In this document: positions 24,993-34,620 of the stretch, piece after piece | Layout: the number at the start of each line of letters is the position of its first letter | Numbering within the stretch: position 1 is the stretch's first letter | Assembly (NCBI GenBank): GCA_041398665.1 | Contig: JAWKUH010000013.1 | Location: 62,001-126,000, forward strand | Length of the DNA: 64,000 bases | Direction: 5' to 3' | Origin: Rohdeia sp041398665 | GTDB taxonomy: Bacteria; Planctomycetota; UBA1135; GCA-002686595 | Made by a program: the position numbers and the translations under genes | The notes under the pieces: model-generated | What the model saw: the letters and a program-made list of their open reading frames with translations, nothing else | The model's database searches: none | What the model was told of the DNA's origin: nothing

Positions 24993-27671
24993 ATGGAACT
25001 CAGCAGTCGCTACGACCCCAAGGAGCACGAGGCCGGCGTGTACCAGCGCTGGCTCGACTCCGGCGCCTTCACGCCCGCACCCGAGCCGCCGCCCGGTGCG
25101 GAGCCCTTCGTGATCATGATCCCGCCGCCGAACGTCACGGGCGTTCTACACATGGGGCACGCGCTGAACGGGACGATCCAGGACATCGTCATCCGCTTCC
25201 GCCGGATGCAGGGCTACGACGCGCTGTGGCTGCCGGGCACCGACCACGCGGGCATCGCGACGCAGGCCGTCGTCGAGAAGAAGCTCTTCGCCGAGGAGAA
25301 GAAGACGCGCCAGGACCTCGGTCGCGAGGCCTTCCTCGAGAAGGTCTGGGAGTGGAAGGAGCACCACGGCAACGCGATCCTCGAGCAGTACCGGCGCCTC
25401 GGCGCGAGCTGCGACTGGACGCGCACGCGCTTCACCATGGACGCCGACCTCTCTCGCGCGGTGCGCGAGAGCTTCCTCCGACTGTGGGAGAAGGGGCTCG
25501 TCTACCGCGGCGCGCGGCTCGTGAACTGGGACTGCGTGCTGCAGACCGCGATCAGCGACGACGAGATCGAGAACGTCGAGCGCAAGGGCAAGTTGTGGTA
25601 CCTGCGCTACCCGATCGAGGGCGAGTGGGGCGAGACGATCACCGTCGCGACGACGCGCCCCGAGACGATGCTCGGCGACACCGGCGTCGCGGTGCACCCC
25701 GACGACGAGCGCTACAAGAAGTGGATCGGCAAGCGCGCGATCCTGCCGTTCCTCGACCGTCCGATCCCGATCGTTGCGGACGAGAGCGTCGACCCGAGCT
25801 ACGGCACGGGTGCCGTCAAGGTCACGCCCGGCCACGACCCCGCGGACTACGAGCGCGGCATGCGCCACGGGCTCCCGATCGTGAACGTGCTGAACAAGGA
25901 CGGCACGATCAACGCCGAGGGCGGCCACCACTTCGAGGGCCTGTCGCGCGAGAAGGCGCGCGAGGAGGTCGTGCAGGGCCTGCTCGACCTCGACCTTCTC
26001 GAGAAGATCGAGGACATCAAGCACACCGTCCCGCTCAGCGACCGCAGCAAGAGCGTGGTCGAGCCGCTCGTCTCCGAGCAGTGGTTCGTGAAGATGAAGG
26101 AGCTCGCCGAGCCCGCGATCCGCGCGGCGAACGACGGCAGCCTCGTCTTCCGGCCGGAGCGCTGGAAGAAGGTCTATCTCGACTGGCTCGAGAACGTGCA
26201 GGACTGGTGCATCTCGCGCCAGCTGTGGTGGGGGCACCAGATCCCGATCTGGTACGACGAGGACGGCGTGCCCGCGGGCAGCCGCGAGGACCTCGAGATC
26301 GGTTCGAAGCACCCGTCGACCGGCAAGCCGATCGTGCGCCAGGACGCCGACGTGCTCGACACGTGGGCGTCGTCGTGGCTGTGGCCGTTCGCGACGCTCG
26401 GCTGGCCCGACGCGACGAAGGACCTCGCTCGCTTCTACCCCACGCACTTCCTCTCGACGGCGCGCGAGATCATCTACCTGTGGGTCGCGCGCATGATCAT
26501 GGCGGGCTACGAGTTCATGGACGAGCTGCCGACGTCGGAGCGCTGCGCGTTCTCCGTCTGCAACGTCCACGCGACCGTGCTCGACGCCAAGGGCAAGCGC
26601 ATGAGCAAGAGCGCGGGCAACGGCATCGACCCGATCGACGTGATCGAGCAGTACGGCGCCGACGCCATGCGCTACTCGCTCATGATGCTCACGCGCGAGG
26701 GGCAGGACGTGCGCCTCGCGGAGAACCGCTTCGAGGAGGGGCGCCGCTTCACCAACAAGATCTGGAACGCGGCGCGCTTCGTCATGATGAAGATGGGCGG
26801 CGAGCGCGACGAGGTGACGTCGGCGACCGCGACGGCCATCGAGGACCGTTGGATCCTCTCGCGCCTCGCCGACACGATCGAGGGCGTCACGCGCGAGCTC
26901 GACGGCTACCACTTCAACGACGCGGCGACGCGGCTCTACCGCTTCGTCTGGAACGACTTCTGCGACTGGTACCTCGAGCTCGTGAAGTCGCGCCTCGAGG
27001 GCGACGACGCGTCGGCGCGCGCGGCCCGCGGGACGCTCGCGCGCGTGCTGCGCGACACGCTCGCGCTGCTGCACCCCTTCACGCCGTTCCAGACGGAGGT
27101 GTTGTGGGACGCGATGCACGAGACGCTCGGGCAGCAGAAGGAGGCGATGCTCGTGCGGTCCGCGTGGCCGGACGGCGCGGGGCTCGCGGTCGACGCCGAC
27201 GCGGAGCGCGAGATCGGCGTCCTCCAGGGCGTGGTGCGAGCGGTCCGCAACGTGCGCGCGATGACGACGATCGGCGATCGCAAGCCGCTCGCCGCCGTCG
27301 TCGCCGCGCCGCGCGCGGACGAACTCGCCGTGATCGAGGCGGCGAAGGAGCGCATCGCGGCACTCGCGGTCCTCTCGAGCCTCGAGGCCGGTGCCGATCT
27401 CCCGCGGCCCTCCGGTTCGGCGGCGGCGGTCGCCGGCACGATCCAGGTGTTCGTGCCGCTCGGTGAGGACGTCGACACGGCCGCGCTCCGCGACACGCTC
27501 GAACGCCGGGCGCAGAAGCTCCGCGGAGCGATCGGCGGGCTCGAGAAGAAGCTCGAGAACGAGGGCTACCTCGCGAACGCGGCCCCCGAGGTCGTCGAGG
27601 AGGACCGGGCCAAGCTCGTGGAGCAGCGGGAGGAGCTCGCGTTGCTCGAGAGCAACGTGGCTGGGCTCTGA
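24993..27671 (+). CDS. valS: Valyl-tRNA synthetase
   Basis: Encodes 892 residues, normal for ValRS, a class I synthetase with an editing domain. The HIGH-type motif is HMGHAL (residues 53-56), and the KMSKS-type motif is GKRMSKSAGN (around residue 535). The editing domain begins with ETITVATTRPETMLGDTGVAVHP and GTGAVKVTPGHDPADY. WCISRQLWWGHQIPIWY is typical of Val/Ile/Leu enzymes, and the C-terminal coiled coil (LEKKLENEGYLANAAPEVVE) is specific to ValRS. The ATG at 24993 is preceded by GGACAGGA and is preferred to the longer upstream frame, which overlaps the reductase gene. Confidence 0.98.
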   Translation: MELSSRYDPKEHEAGVYQRWLDSGAFTPAPEPPPGAEPFVIMIPPPNVTGVLHMGHALNGTIQDIVIRFRRMQGYDALWLPGTDHAGIATQAVVEKKLFAEEKKTRQDLGREAFLEKVWEWKEHHGNAILEQYRRLGASCDWTRTRFTMDADLSRAVRESFLRLWEKGLVYRGARLVNWDCVLQTAISDDEIENVERKGKLWYLRYPIEGEWGETITVATTRPETMLGDTGVAVHPDDERYKKWIGKRAILPFLDRPIPIVADESVDPSYGTGAVKVTPGHDPADYERGMRHGLPIVNVLNKDGTINAEGGHHFEGLSREKAREEVVQGLLDLDLLEKIEDIKHTVPLSDRSKSVVEPLVSEQWFVKMKELAEPAIRAANDGSLVFRPERWKKVYLDWLENVQDWCISRQLWWGHQIPIWYDEDGVPAGSREDLEIGSKHPSTGKPIVRQDADVLDTWASSWLWPFATLGWPDATKDLARFYPTHFLSTAREIIYLWVARMIMAGYEFMDELPTSERCAFSVCNVHATVLDAKGKRMSKSAGNGIDPIDVIEQYGADAMRYSLMMLTREGQDVRLAENRFEEGRRFTNKIWNAARFVMMKMGGERDEVTSATATAIEDRWILSRLADTIEGVTRELDGYHFNDAATRLYRFVWNDFCDWYLELVKSRLEGDDASARAARGTLARVLRDTLALLHPFTPFQTEVLWDAMHETLGQQKEAMLVRSAWPDGAGLAVDADAEREIGVLQGVVRAVRNVRAMTTIGDRKPLAAVVAAPRADELAVIEAAKERIAALAVLSSLEAGADLPRPSGSAAAVAGTIQVFVPLGEDVDTAALRDTLERRAQKLRGAIGGLEKKLENEGYLANAAPEVVEEDRAKLVEQREELALLESNVAGL

Positions 27672-27720
27672 GTCCGGCGGTCGTGCTGCGGTCGGCGCCT
27701 TCGGTGTCGAAGCCCACGCA

Positions 27721-27955
27721 GATTCACAGGGAGCGCAGGAAGGCACACGAAGGACACGAAGGCTTCGCCGTGTGTTCTCCGCCCCGGTGCCCGTGAATCG
27801 CAGTGGACCGCGGCCGGCGCAGGCCGCGCGTGCGCGCGGCGTCAGAGTTGGTGGAACGGCCTTCGGCGTCGGAGGCGCGGCCTGGCCGCCGAAGGCGGAG
27901 ACACGAAGGGTCCTTCCGGTGTGCTCGGTGCTACTTCGTGTTTCGAGCCGCGTGG
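27721..27955. repeat. Intergenic imperfect inverted repeats with ACACGAAGG motifs
   Basis: The 293-base gap between valS and the SUMF1-family gene holds no coding sequence but repeated hairpin-forming units. GATTCACaGGG (27721) pairs with CCCGTGAATC (27790-27799), enclosing CACACGAAGG...CTTCGCCGTGTG. A second unit pairs GACACGAAGG (27899) with CTTCGTGTTTC near 27935. ACACGAAGG occurs three times. The TTCACAGGGAGC end is shared with the inverted-repeat element at 21787. Confidence 0.6.
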
Positions 27956-27964
27956 TCCGCGCGG

Positions 27965-29674
27965 TCAGCGCCTCCAGGTCGGACCGATCGAGCCCGCCTT
28001 CAGACCGAGGTCGAAGGTCAGCGAGAACGTCTTCCGCTTGTTCGTCGAGGGCAGCCGCACGTCGAAGCGCGCGATGTCCAGCGCGACCGGGACCGTCGCG
28101 CCCTCGCGTTCCGGCGACTCACCGGCCGGGATCAGGCCGAGTTTGGCGAACGGGTCGTCGCTCACGTCGTCGAGGTCGTGGAACGGGATGCTCGCCACGG
28201 CCTGGTAGTTCTCGTCGAAGAAGATGAGCGCGGGCTCGTCGTAGTCGACGACGCCGTTGAACGGGTCCTCGTCCTTCTTCTTCTTGTCCTGGTCCGCGGC
28301 GCCCGCGGACGTCGCCGGAGGTTCGACCGCTCCGCCGCCCGGGATCCCGCCCGGATCGTCGCCCTTGCCGTCGTCCTCCTTCTTCTCGTCCTTCTTCTTC
28401 TTCTTGGGCTCGCCCTCGCCGCGCCACGCGACGAGGTACGTGCCCGGTTCGAGCGCGGGGTGTGCGATCGGAACGGTCGTCGACAGGATGCCGAGCCCGA
28501 CCGGGTCCTCCTTCGCCGCCGTCTTGAGGCCGCTCGTCGAGTTCGCGTTGATCTTGATGGACGGCACGAACACGAACCATTCGTGCTTCTCGATCAGCGC
28601 GTAGCCCTCGGCCGTGCAGCGCCCTTCGCCGGTCGTCCAGCGCTCGGCGCCCGCCGTACCGCGGTCGTTCAGCTCCACCTTCGAGCGCAGGTCGAACGAC
28701 AGCTCCGCCGCCAGCGCCTGCGCGCGACCGCGACCCACGAGTTCGTCGGCGGCGCACCGGAACCCGAGGCCGCTGAAGTTCTCGCTGCGGTCGGTGGGGC
28801 GACGCGTGCTGAGGCGCAGCGCCATCGGCGAGTTCGCGAACGAACCGCCCTTCACCACGCGCTTCGACGAGTCGAACAGCGCCGCCGCGATGACGTCGCG
28901 CGTGCGATTGCCCTGCTTGACCTTCACCGTCATCGGCTCGTAGCCGGGGAGCGCGACGTACGGGCTCGACGTCCACTCCCACACGTTGCCGCACAGGTCC
29001 TGCACGCCGTGCAGCGACGCGCTCTTCGGCGCGGAGCCGATGGGCTCGGGGTGACCGCGACGGTCGGGGTCGCTCGAGATCGAGACCGAGCGCTGCCACT
29101 CCTTGCCCCAGGTGTAGTTCTGGCGCTCCGGCCCGCGGCCCGCCGCCTCGAACTCGAACTCGGTGAGGAGACGCAGTCCGGCCCAGCGGCAGTAGGCCTC
29201 GCAGTCGTACTGGTCGACGTAGACCACGGGCCACGCCGCCTGGTCGGTGGGCATCGACCACTCGGCGTCGCGCCAGTTGTTGAGCCACCAGTCCTTCTCG
29301 CTGAAGTTCGGCGCGCTCTTGTTGTCCTTGTTGGCCTCCGCGTAGGCGCGCGCGGCGGCCTCGATCGCCTTCTCGCCCCAGCTCTGCGGCGGGCGGTGCC
29401 CGGTCGCGAGCACGAACGCGAGGTACTGCTCGTTCGTCGTCTCGTAGCGCGCGCAGTAGAAGGGCTGCACCGCGACCGTCTTGTCGCCGAGCTCCGACGC
29501 GAGGTTGCTCGCGACCGTCTCGTCCTTGCGGATGAGCGCCTCGATCTCCTCGGGGTCGCCGCCGACCTCCAGCACCGTCAACGGGATCTCCACCATGCCG
29601 GGCGGCGGGCCGTTGTCCCTTTCCTGGGCGAGTGCGAGGAGGGCGAGGAACGGCAGTGCGGTGGCGTGGAGCAT
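27965..29674 (-). CDS. Exported SUMF1/FGE-sulfatase-fold domain protein
   Basis: Encodes 569 residues with a signal peptide (MLHATALPFLALLALAQ). The SUMF1 (formylglycine-generating-enzyme-like) domain spans about 60-330: VQPFYCARYETTNEQYLAFV, WPVVYVDQYDCEAYCRWAGL, LLTEFEFEAAGRGPE, SLHGVQDLCGNVWEWTSS, VVKGGSFANSPMALRLSTRR and GLGFRCAAD. The two Cys residues that FGE uses for copper catalysis are not evident, so it is more likely a lectin-like or binding member than a true FGE. A C-terminal half of about 240 residues is unknown and contains very charged Lys/Asp/Glu and Gly/Pro linkers (GEPKKKKKDEKKEDDGKGDD). Monocistronic on the minus strand; divergent from the pseudouridine synthase gene. Such proteins are abundant in planctomycetes. 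Confidence 0.88.
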   Translation of the reverse strand: MLHATALPFLALLALAQERDNGPPPGMVEIPLTVLEVGGDPEEIEALIRKDETVASNLASELGDKTVAVQPFYCARYETTNEQYLAFVLATGHRPPQSWGEKAIEAAARAYAEANKDNKSAPNFSEKDWWLNNWRDAEWSMPTDQAAWPVVYVDQYDCEAYCRWAGLRLLTEFEFEAAGRGPERQNYTWGKEWQRSVSISSDPDRRGHPEPIGSAPKSASLHGVQDLCGNVWEWTSSPYVALPGYEPMTVKVKQGNRTRDVIAAALFDSSKRVVKGGSFANSPMALRLSTRRPTDRSENFSGLGFRCAADELVGRGRAQALAAELSFDLRSKVELNDRGTAGAERWTTGEGRCTAEGYALIEKHEWFVFVPSIKINANSTSGLKTAAKEDPVGLGILSTTVPIAHPALEPGTYLVAWRGEGEPKKKKKDEKKEDDGKGDDPGGIPGGGAVEPPATSAGAADQDKKKKDEDPFNGVVDYDEPALIFFDENYQAVASIPFHDLDDVSDDPFAKLGLIPAGESPEREGATVPVALDIARFDVRLPSTNKRKTFSLTFDLGLKAGSIGPTWRR

Positions 29675-29906
29675 CTCGTCGGTCTTCGAGGCTTCGTCCT
29701 TCGGGGCGGCCGCGCGGCGCGGCGTCGGTCCGAAGGTGGTGGCGCGGGGTCGGTGGCGCGGGGGGGAGGCGCCCGGTTCCCTGTCCGGAGCCGGGGCGCG
29801 GGGGGAGCGCGTCCGGCGAGCCCTTGCTACCGGGGCGCGCGGGGCTTGTAACCCGCGGTGGGGCCGAGCATGGTAGCGGCCCTCGAGCGCCCGCGCTCCC
29901 GCCGCC

Positions 29907-30887
29907 ATGAACGACGCCCGACCCGCCCGCGCCGCCACGAGGACGTGGACGGCCGGCCCCGAGCACGCGGGACAGCGTCTCGACCGCGCGCTCTCCGACC
30001 TCGTCCCCGAGGTCTCGCGCACGCGCCTCGCCGCCTGGATCCGCGCGGGCGAGGTGACCGTTTCCGGACGCGTCGTGACGCGACCCGCACACCCGCTCGA
30101 ACCCGGGGACCGCGTCGAGTTCGCGCGGCCCGCGGAGACGCGGCGCTCCGGCGGCTCGGCGCCGATCCGCGTCGTGCTCGACGACCCCGACTTCGCCCTG
30201 ATCGACAAGCCGGCGGGCGTCGTCTGCCACCCGTCGGAAGCGGTGGTGGGGGGGACGGTCAGCGAACAGGCGGTGGAACTCTTCGGCGACCTCCCCGACG
30301 TCCACTCGTCCGACGAGGACCCCGACGCGCGACCCGGCATCGTGCACCGCCTCGACGCGCGCACGAGCGGGATCATGGTCGTCGCCAAGACGCGCGAGTT
30401 CGCCGAACACCTGCGCGAGGCGTTCCACGACCGCCGCGTGCGCAAGACCTACCTCGCGCTCGTGCACGGCGAGCCGCGCTTCATCTCCGACTGGATCGAG
30501 ACGCCGATCGAGCGCGACCCGCGCAGCCCCGATCGCATGCGCGTCGCGAAGGAGGGCGAGGGGCGCGAGGCCGCGACCTTCTACGAGGTCGAGGAGCGGC
30601 TCGGCCCGTGCACGCTGCTCCGCGTCTCGCCGCGCACCGGGCGGACGCACCAGATCCGCGTGCACCTCGAGTCGATCGGGCTCCCGATCGTCGGCGACGC
30701 CGTGTACACCGGTCGTCGTCGCGTCCCGCCGCTGCCCGCGGGGGCGCCGACGATCGCCCGCCAGGCGCTCCACGCCTGGCGCCTCGAGTTCGAACGACCC
30801 GACGGGAGCACGGTGGTCGGGGAGGTGCCGCTCGCCGACGACGTGCGAGCGCTCGCGGCCTGGCTGAGGGAGAACTCGGGCGAGTAG
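29907..30887 (+). CDS. RluA/RluD-family pseudouridine synthase
   Basis: Encodes 326 residues. An S4 RNA-binding domain (AGQRLDRALSDLV to VTVSGRVV, about 15-80) precedes the catalytic domain: DPDFALIDKPAGVVCHPS, the active-site GIVHRLDARTSGIMVVAK with catalytic Asp in HRLD, KTYLALVHGEP and the C-terminal RTGRTHQIRVHLESIG then PIVGDAVYTG. RluD makes pseudouridines in helix 69 of 23S rRNA; RluC-type substrates cannot be excluded. First gene of a same-strand series with the methylmalonyl-CoA epimerase and carboxylase genes, with an 84-base gap. Confidence 0.93.
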   Translation: MNDARPARAATRTWTAGPEHAGQRLDRALSDLVPEVSRTRLAAWIRAGEVTVSGRVVTRPAHPLEPGDRVEFARPAETRRSGGSAPIRVVLDDPDFALIDKPAGVVCHPSEAVVGGTVSEQAVELFGDLPDVHSSDEDPDARPGIVHRLDARTSGIMVVAKTREFAEHLREAFHDRRVRKTYLALVHGEPRFISDWIETPIERDPRSPDRMRVAKEGEGREAATFYEVEERLGPCTLLRVSPRTGRTHQIRVHLESIGLPIVGDAVYTGRRRVPPLPAGAPTIARQALHAWRLEFERPDGSTVVGEVPLADDVRALAAWLRENSGE

Positions 30888-30971
30888 GGGCCGCGCGGAG
30901 GCGTTCCTCGCAGCGAGCCGCCGCGCGCGCCTCGCCGCGGGCCCCTGCGGCAGTAGAATCCCCGCCCCGCC

Positions 30972-31427
30972 ATGGCCGCCCCCGTCCCCCCCGCCGCGTT
31001 CGCGGACCTCGTCCGCGGCGTCCACCACACCGCCTTCGCGGTGCCCGACCTCGACGCCGCGCTCGCGATCTACCGCGACACGCTCGGCTTCGCCTGCGAC
31101 GAGCCCGAGGACGTGCCCAGCCAGAAGGTCCGCGTGGTCTTCTGCTTCGCCGGGCCGAACCGCCTCGAGCTGGTGCAGCCGACGTCGCCGGACTCCGCCG
31201 TCGCCCGCTTCCTCGAGAAGCGCGGCCAGGGCCTCCACCACGTGGCCTTCGAGGTCGCCGACGTGGCTCGCGCGATCGAGGTGCTCGAGGCCCGCGGCGT
31301 CGAGATGATCGACCGCACGCCGCGCCCCGGCGCGCACCGCACGACCGTGGCCTTCGTGCACCCGCGCTCCGCGAGCGGGGTGCTCGTGGAGCTCGTCCAA
31401 CCCCCCGCGGACGCCGCCTCGCACTGA
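30972..31427 (+). CDS. mce: Methylmalonyl-CoA epimerase
   Basis: A 151-residue vicinal-oxygen-chelate protein that interconverts (S)- and (R)-methylmalonyl-CoA between propionyl-CoA carboxylase and methylmalonyl-CoA mutase. The family signature is plain: GVHHTAFAVPDLDAALAIYR with a metal His, DVPSQKVRVVFCFAGPNRLEL with Gln and Glu, QGLHHVAFEVADV, and the closing SGVLVELVQP with the metal Glu. It sits directly upstream of the acyl-CoA carboxylase genes, which supports the call. A TAGAAT hexamer (30954-30959) lies 13 bases before the start and may be a -10 element giving a nearly leaderless message. Confidence 0.93.
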   Translation: MAAPVPPAAFADLVRGVHHTAFAVPDLDAALAIYRDTLGFACDEPEDVPSQKVRVVFCFAGPNRLELVQPTSPDSAVARFLEKRGQGLHHVAFEVADVARAIEVLEARGVEMIDRTPRPGAHRTTVAFVHPRSASGVLVELVQPPADAASH

Positions 31428-31498
31428 CGCGGCCCCGCTCGACCGAGGGCGGACGCTCCCGCGCGTCCCGTCCGACCGTCCCACCCGTCCCCACGTCG

Positions 31499-33049
31499 AT
31501 GACGACCGAGACCCCCCTGGACCGTCTGCGTCGGATGCGCGAAGCGTCCCTCGCCGGCGGCGGAGAAGCGCGCATCGCCGCGCAGCACGCGAAGGGCAAG
31601 CTGACCGCGCGCGAGCGCATCGACTTCCTCGTCGACGACGGCTCGTTCGTCGAGCTCGACCGCTTCGTCACGCACCGCTGCTCCGACTTCGGCATGCAGG
31701 GCCAGAAGGTGCTCGGCGACGGCGTCGTGACGGGCCACGCGCTGATCGACGGACGCCCCGTCTACCTCTACAGCCAGGACTTCACGGTCTTCGGCGGTTC
31801 GTTGTCCGAGACGCACGCGGAGAAGATCTGCAAGGTCATGGACATGGCCGTGAAGGTCGGCGTGCCCGTCATCGGCCTCAACGACTCCGGCGGCGCGCGC
31901 ATCCAGGAGGGCGTCTCGAGTCTCGGCGGCTACGCCGAGATCTTCTGGCGCAACACGCAGGCCTCGGGAGTCGTGCCGCAGATCAGCGCGATCCTCGGAC
32001 CGTGCGCGGGCGGCGCGGTCTACAGCCCCGCGATCACCGACTTCATCTGCATGGTGGACCAGACGTCCTTCATGCACATCACCGGTCCGGACGTCGTGAA
32101 GACCGTCACGCACGAGGTCGTGACGTCCGAGGACCTCGGCGGCGCGAACGTGCACGCCTCGACGTCGGGCGTGTCGCACTTCGTCAGCCCCGACGACAAG
32201 AGCTGCATGCAGCTCGTGCGCAAGCTGCTCTCCTACCTCCCGCTCAACAACGCGGAGGGCCCGCCCTTCGTGCCGACGGAGGACCCGGCGGATCGCCAGG
32301 ACGAGGCGCTCGACACGATCGTGCCGGCCGACCCGAACAAGCCCTACGACATGAACCGGGTGATCGAGCTGGTCGTCGACCAGGGCTCCTGGTTCCAGGT
32401 GCACGAGCGCTACGCTCGCAACATCCTGGTCGGCTTCGCGCGCCTCGGCGGCCACGTCGTCGGCATCGTCGCGAACCAGCCGGCGGTGCTCGCGGGCTGC
32501 CTCGACATCGCCGCGTCGATCAAGGGCGCGCGCTTCATCCGCTTCTGCGACGCGTACAACATCCCGATCGTCACGTTCGAGGACGTGCCGGGCTTCCTGC
32601 CGGGGACCGCGCAGGAGCACGGCGGCATCATCCTCCACGGCGCGAAGCTGCTCTACGCGTACTGCGAGGCGACCGTGCCGAAGCTCACCGTCATCACGCG
32701 CAAGGCCTACGGCGGCGCGTACGACGTCATGGCGAGCAAGCACATCCGCGCCGACCTCAACCTCGCCTGGCCGGGCTCGGCCATCGCGGTGATGGGAGCC
32801 GCGGGCGCCGCGAAGATCATCCACCGCCGCGAGATCAACGAGGCGAGCGACTCCGCCGAGATGGAGAAGCGGAAGACCGCGGAGTACGAGGAGACCTTCA
32901 ACAACCCGTACCGCGCCGCGGCGCGAGGCTTCGTCGACGACGTGATCGAGGCGCACACCACGCGTCCGCACCTCGTCCGCGCGCTCGAGCTCCTGCGCAC
33001 CAAGCAGGAAGTCAGGCCCACGCGAAAGCACGGCAACATTCCGCTCTGA
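31499..33049 (+). CDS. pccB: Acyl-CoA carboxylase carboxyltransferase subunit (propionyl-CoA carboxylase beta)
   Basis: Encodes 516 residues, the standard length. It transfers the carboxyl group from carboxybiotin to propionyl-CoA (or acetyl-CoA). Conserved elements are KGKLTARERIDFLVDDGSF, VYLYSQDFTVFGGSLSE, the oxyanion-hole loops NDSGGARIQEGVSSLGGYAE and GPCAGGAVYSPAITDF, GPDVVKTVTHE, and in the C-terminal half PIVTFEDVPGFLPGTAQEHGG, RKAYGGAYDVMASKH and AWPGSAIAVMGAAGA. The residue that tunes substrate size (Asp/Ile in PDVPGFLPG) lies in DVPGFLPG. The next gene starts at the stop codon. With mce it suggests propionate or odd-chain acid metabolism through methylmalonyl-CoA. Confidence 0.95.
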   Translation: MTTETPLDRLRRMREASLAGGGEARIAAQHAKGKLTARERIDFLVDDGSFVELDRFVTHRCSDFGMQGQKVLGDGVVTGHALIDGRPVYLYSQDFTVFGGSLSETHAEKICKVMDMAVKVGVPVIGLNDSGGARIQEGVSSLGGYAEIFWRNTQASGVVPQISAILGPCAGGAVYSPAITDFICMVDQTSFMHITGPDVVKTVTHEVVTSEDLGGANVHASTSGVSHFVSPDDKSCMQLVRKLLSYLPLNNAEGPPFVPTEDPADRQDEALDTIVPADPNKPYDMNRVIELVVDQGSWFQVHERYARNILVGFARLGGHVVGIVANQPAVLAGCLDIAASIKGARFIRFCDAYNIPIVTFEDVPGFLPGTAQEHGGIILHGAKLLYAYCEATVPKLTVITRKAYGGAYDVMASKHIRADLNLAWPGSAIAVMGAAGAAKIIHRREINEASDSAEMEKRKTAEYEETFNNPYRAAARGFVDDVIEAHTTRPHLVRALELLRTKQEVRPTRKHGNIPL

Positions 33050-33063
33050 TGGGAGCGCGCGTC

Positions 33064-34620
33064 ATGGCCGACAAGAAAGGAGCTTCCTCGCGCCCCTTCG
33101 CCCGCGTGCTCGTCGCCAACCGCGGCGAGATCGCACTGCGCATCGGGCGCACCGCGCGCGAGATGGGGATGGAGTGGGTCGCGGTCTACTCCGAGCCCGA
33201 CCGCTCCGCGCTCCACACGCGCTTCGCCGACGTCGCCTACGCGCTCGGCGGCAGGACGCCGCGCGAGAGCTACCTCGACGTCGCCAAGATCGTGCGGGCC
33301 GCGAAGGAGACCGGCGCCGAGGCGATCCACCCGGGCTACGGCTTCCTCGCGGAGAACGCGAACTTCGCGCGCGCCGTCGAGGAGGCGGGGCTCGTGTGGA
33401 TCGGTCCGCCGCCGAGCGCGATCGTCGACATGGGCGACAAGATCACGAGCCGCAAGCTCATGGCGGAGGCCGGCGTGCCGATCGTGCCGGGACTCGCCGA
33501 GCCGCTCGCGGACGCCGCGGCGGCGAAGAAGGCGGCGGAGGCCGTCGGCTACCCGATCGCGCTCAAGGCGTCGGCCGGCGGCGGCGGCAAGGGCATCCGC
33601 GTCGTGCGCGACCCGGCCGACCTCGAAGGTGCGTTCCGCACGGCGTCGGGCGAGGCGCTCGCGGCGTTCGGCGACGGTCGCATGTACCTCGAGCGCTACC
33701 TCGACCAACCGCGCCACGTCGAGGTGCAGGTGCTCTTCGACGCGCACGGCAACGGTGTGCACTACGGCGAGCGCGAGTGCTCGATCCAGCGCCGCCACCA
33801 GAAGCTCGTCGAGGAGTGTCCCTCGCCGGTCGTCGACGCGAAGACGCGCGCGGCGATGGGGGAGGCCGCGCTCAAGGCGGCCCGCGCCGTCGGCTACGTC
33901 GGTGCCGGCACCGTCGAGTTCCTGTGGTCGAAGGGCGAGTTCTTCTTCCTCGAGATGAACACGCGCCTCCAGGTCGAGCACCCGATCACCGAGATGGTGA
34001 CGGGCCGCGACCTCGTGCGCGAGCAGATCCGCGTCGCGGCGGGCGAGCCGCTCGGCTACGGCCAGGACGCCGTCGTGATGAACGGTCACGCCATCGAGGT
34101 CCGGATCAACGCCGAGGACCCGATGAACCGGTTCCTGCCGTCGACGGGCGTCGTGCAGAACCTGCGCATGCCCGGTGGACCGTGGGTGCGCCTCGACTCG
34201 TGCCTCTACAACGGCCTCGAGGTCGGGCTCGAGTACGACCCGATGCTCGCGAAGCTGATCGTGTGGGGCTCGGACCGGCCGCAGGCGATCGCGCGGATGA
34301 AGCGCGCGCTGCAGGAGCTCAACGTCGGCGGTGTCTCGACGGGCGCGCCGGCCGCGCTCCGCGTGCTCGGCGAGGAGGCCTTCGTGCGCGGCGAGTACGA
34401 CACGCACTTCCTCGAGTCGCTCGACCTCACGCAGGACTTCCTCGGCATGTCCGACGTCGCGGCGATCGCGGCGGCGATCCACCGCTACAAGCAGTCGCAC
34501 CGCACCGCGCTCCAGCCCACCGCCGGACGCCGCGACGGGTGGCTCGAGCGCGGGAGGCGGTCGCTGACGACCTTCCCGCTCCCGCAGAGCTCGAACGACG
34601 AGGGAGGCGCGAACCGATGA
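33064..34620 (+). CDS. pccA: Acyl-CoA carboxylase biotin carboxylase subunit
   Basis: Encodes 518 residues. The ATG at 33064 has a GGGAG ribosome binding site; the ATG at 33049 overlaps the pccB stop and would add five residues. ATP-grasp fold: N-terminal FARVLVANRGEIALRIGRTA, EAIHPGYGFLAENANFA, the ATP loop KASAGGGGKGIRVV, VEVQVLFDAHGNGVHYGERE, GTVEFLWSKGEFFFLEMNTR and LQVEHPITEM. It ends after the biotin-carboxylase C-domain, without the biotinyl domain found in most PccA proteins; that function is in the next gene. Stop and start overlap (ATGA), indicating coupling. Confidence 0.95.
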   Translation: MADKKGASSRPFARVLVANRGEIALRIGRTAREMGMEWVAVYSEPDRSALHTRFADVAYALGGRTPRESYLDVAKIVRAAKETGAEAIHPGYGFLAENANFARAVEEAGLVWIGPPPSAIVDMGDKITSRKLMAEAGVPIVPGLAEPLADAAAAKKAAEAVGYPIALKASAGGGGKGIRVVRDPADLEGAFRTASGEALAAFGDGRMYLERYLDQPRHVEVQVLFDAHGNGVHYGERECSIQRRHQKLVEECPSPVVDAKTRAAMGEAALKAARAVGYVGAGTVEFLWSKGEFFFLEMNTRLQVEHPITEMVTGRDLVREQIRVAAGEPLGYGQDAVVMNGHAIEVRINAEDPMNRFLPSTGVVQNLRMPGGPWVRLDSCLYNGLEVGLEYDPMLAKLIVWGSDRPQAIARMKRALQELNVGGVSTGAPAALRVLGEEAFVRGEYDTHFLESLDLTQDFLGMSDVAAIAAAIHRYKQSHRTALQPTAGRRDGWLERGRRSLTTFPLPQSSNDEGGANR

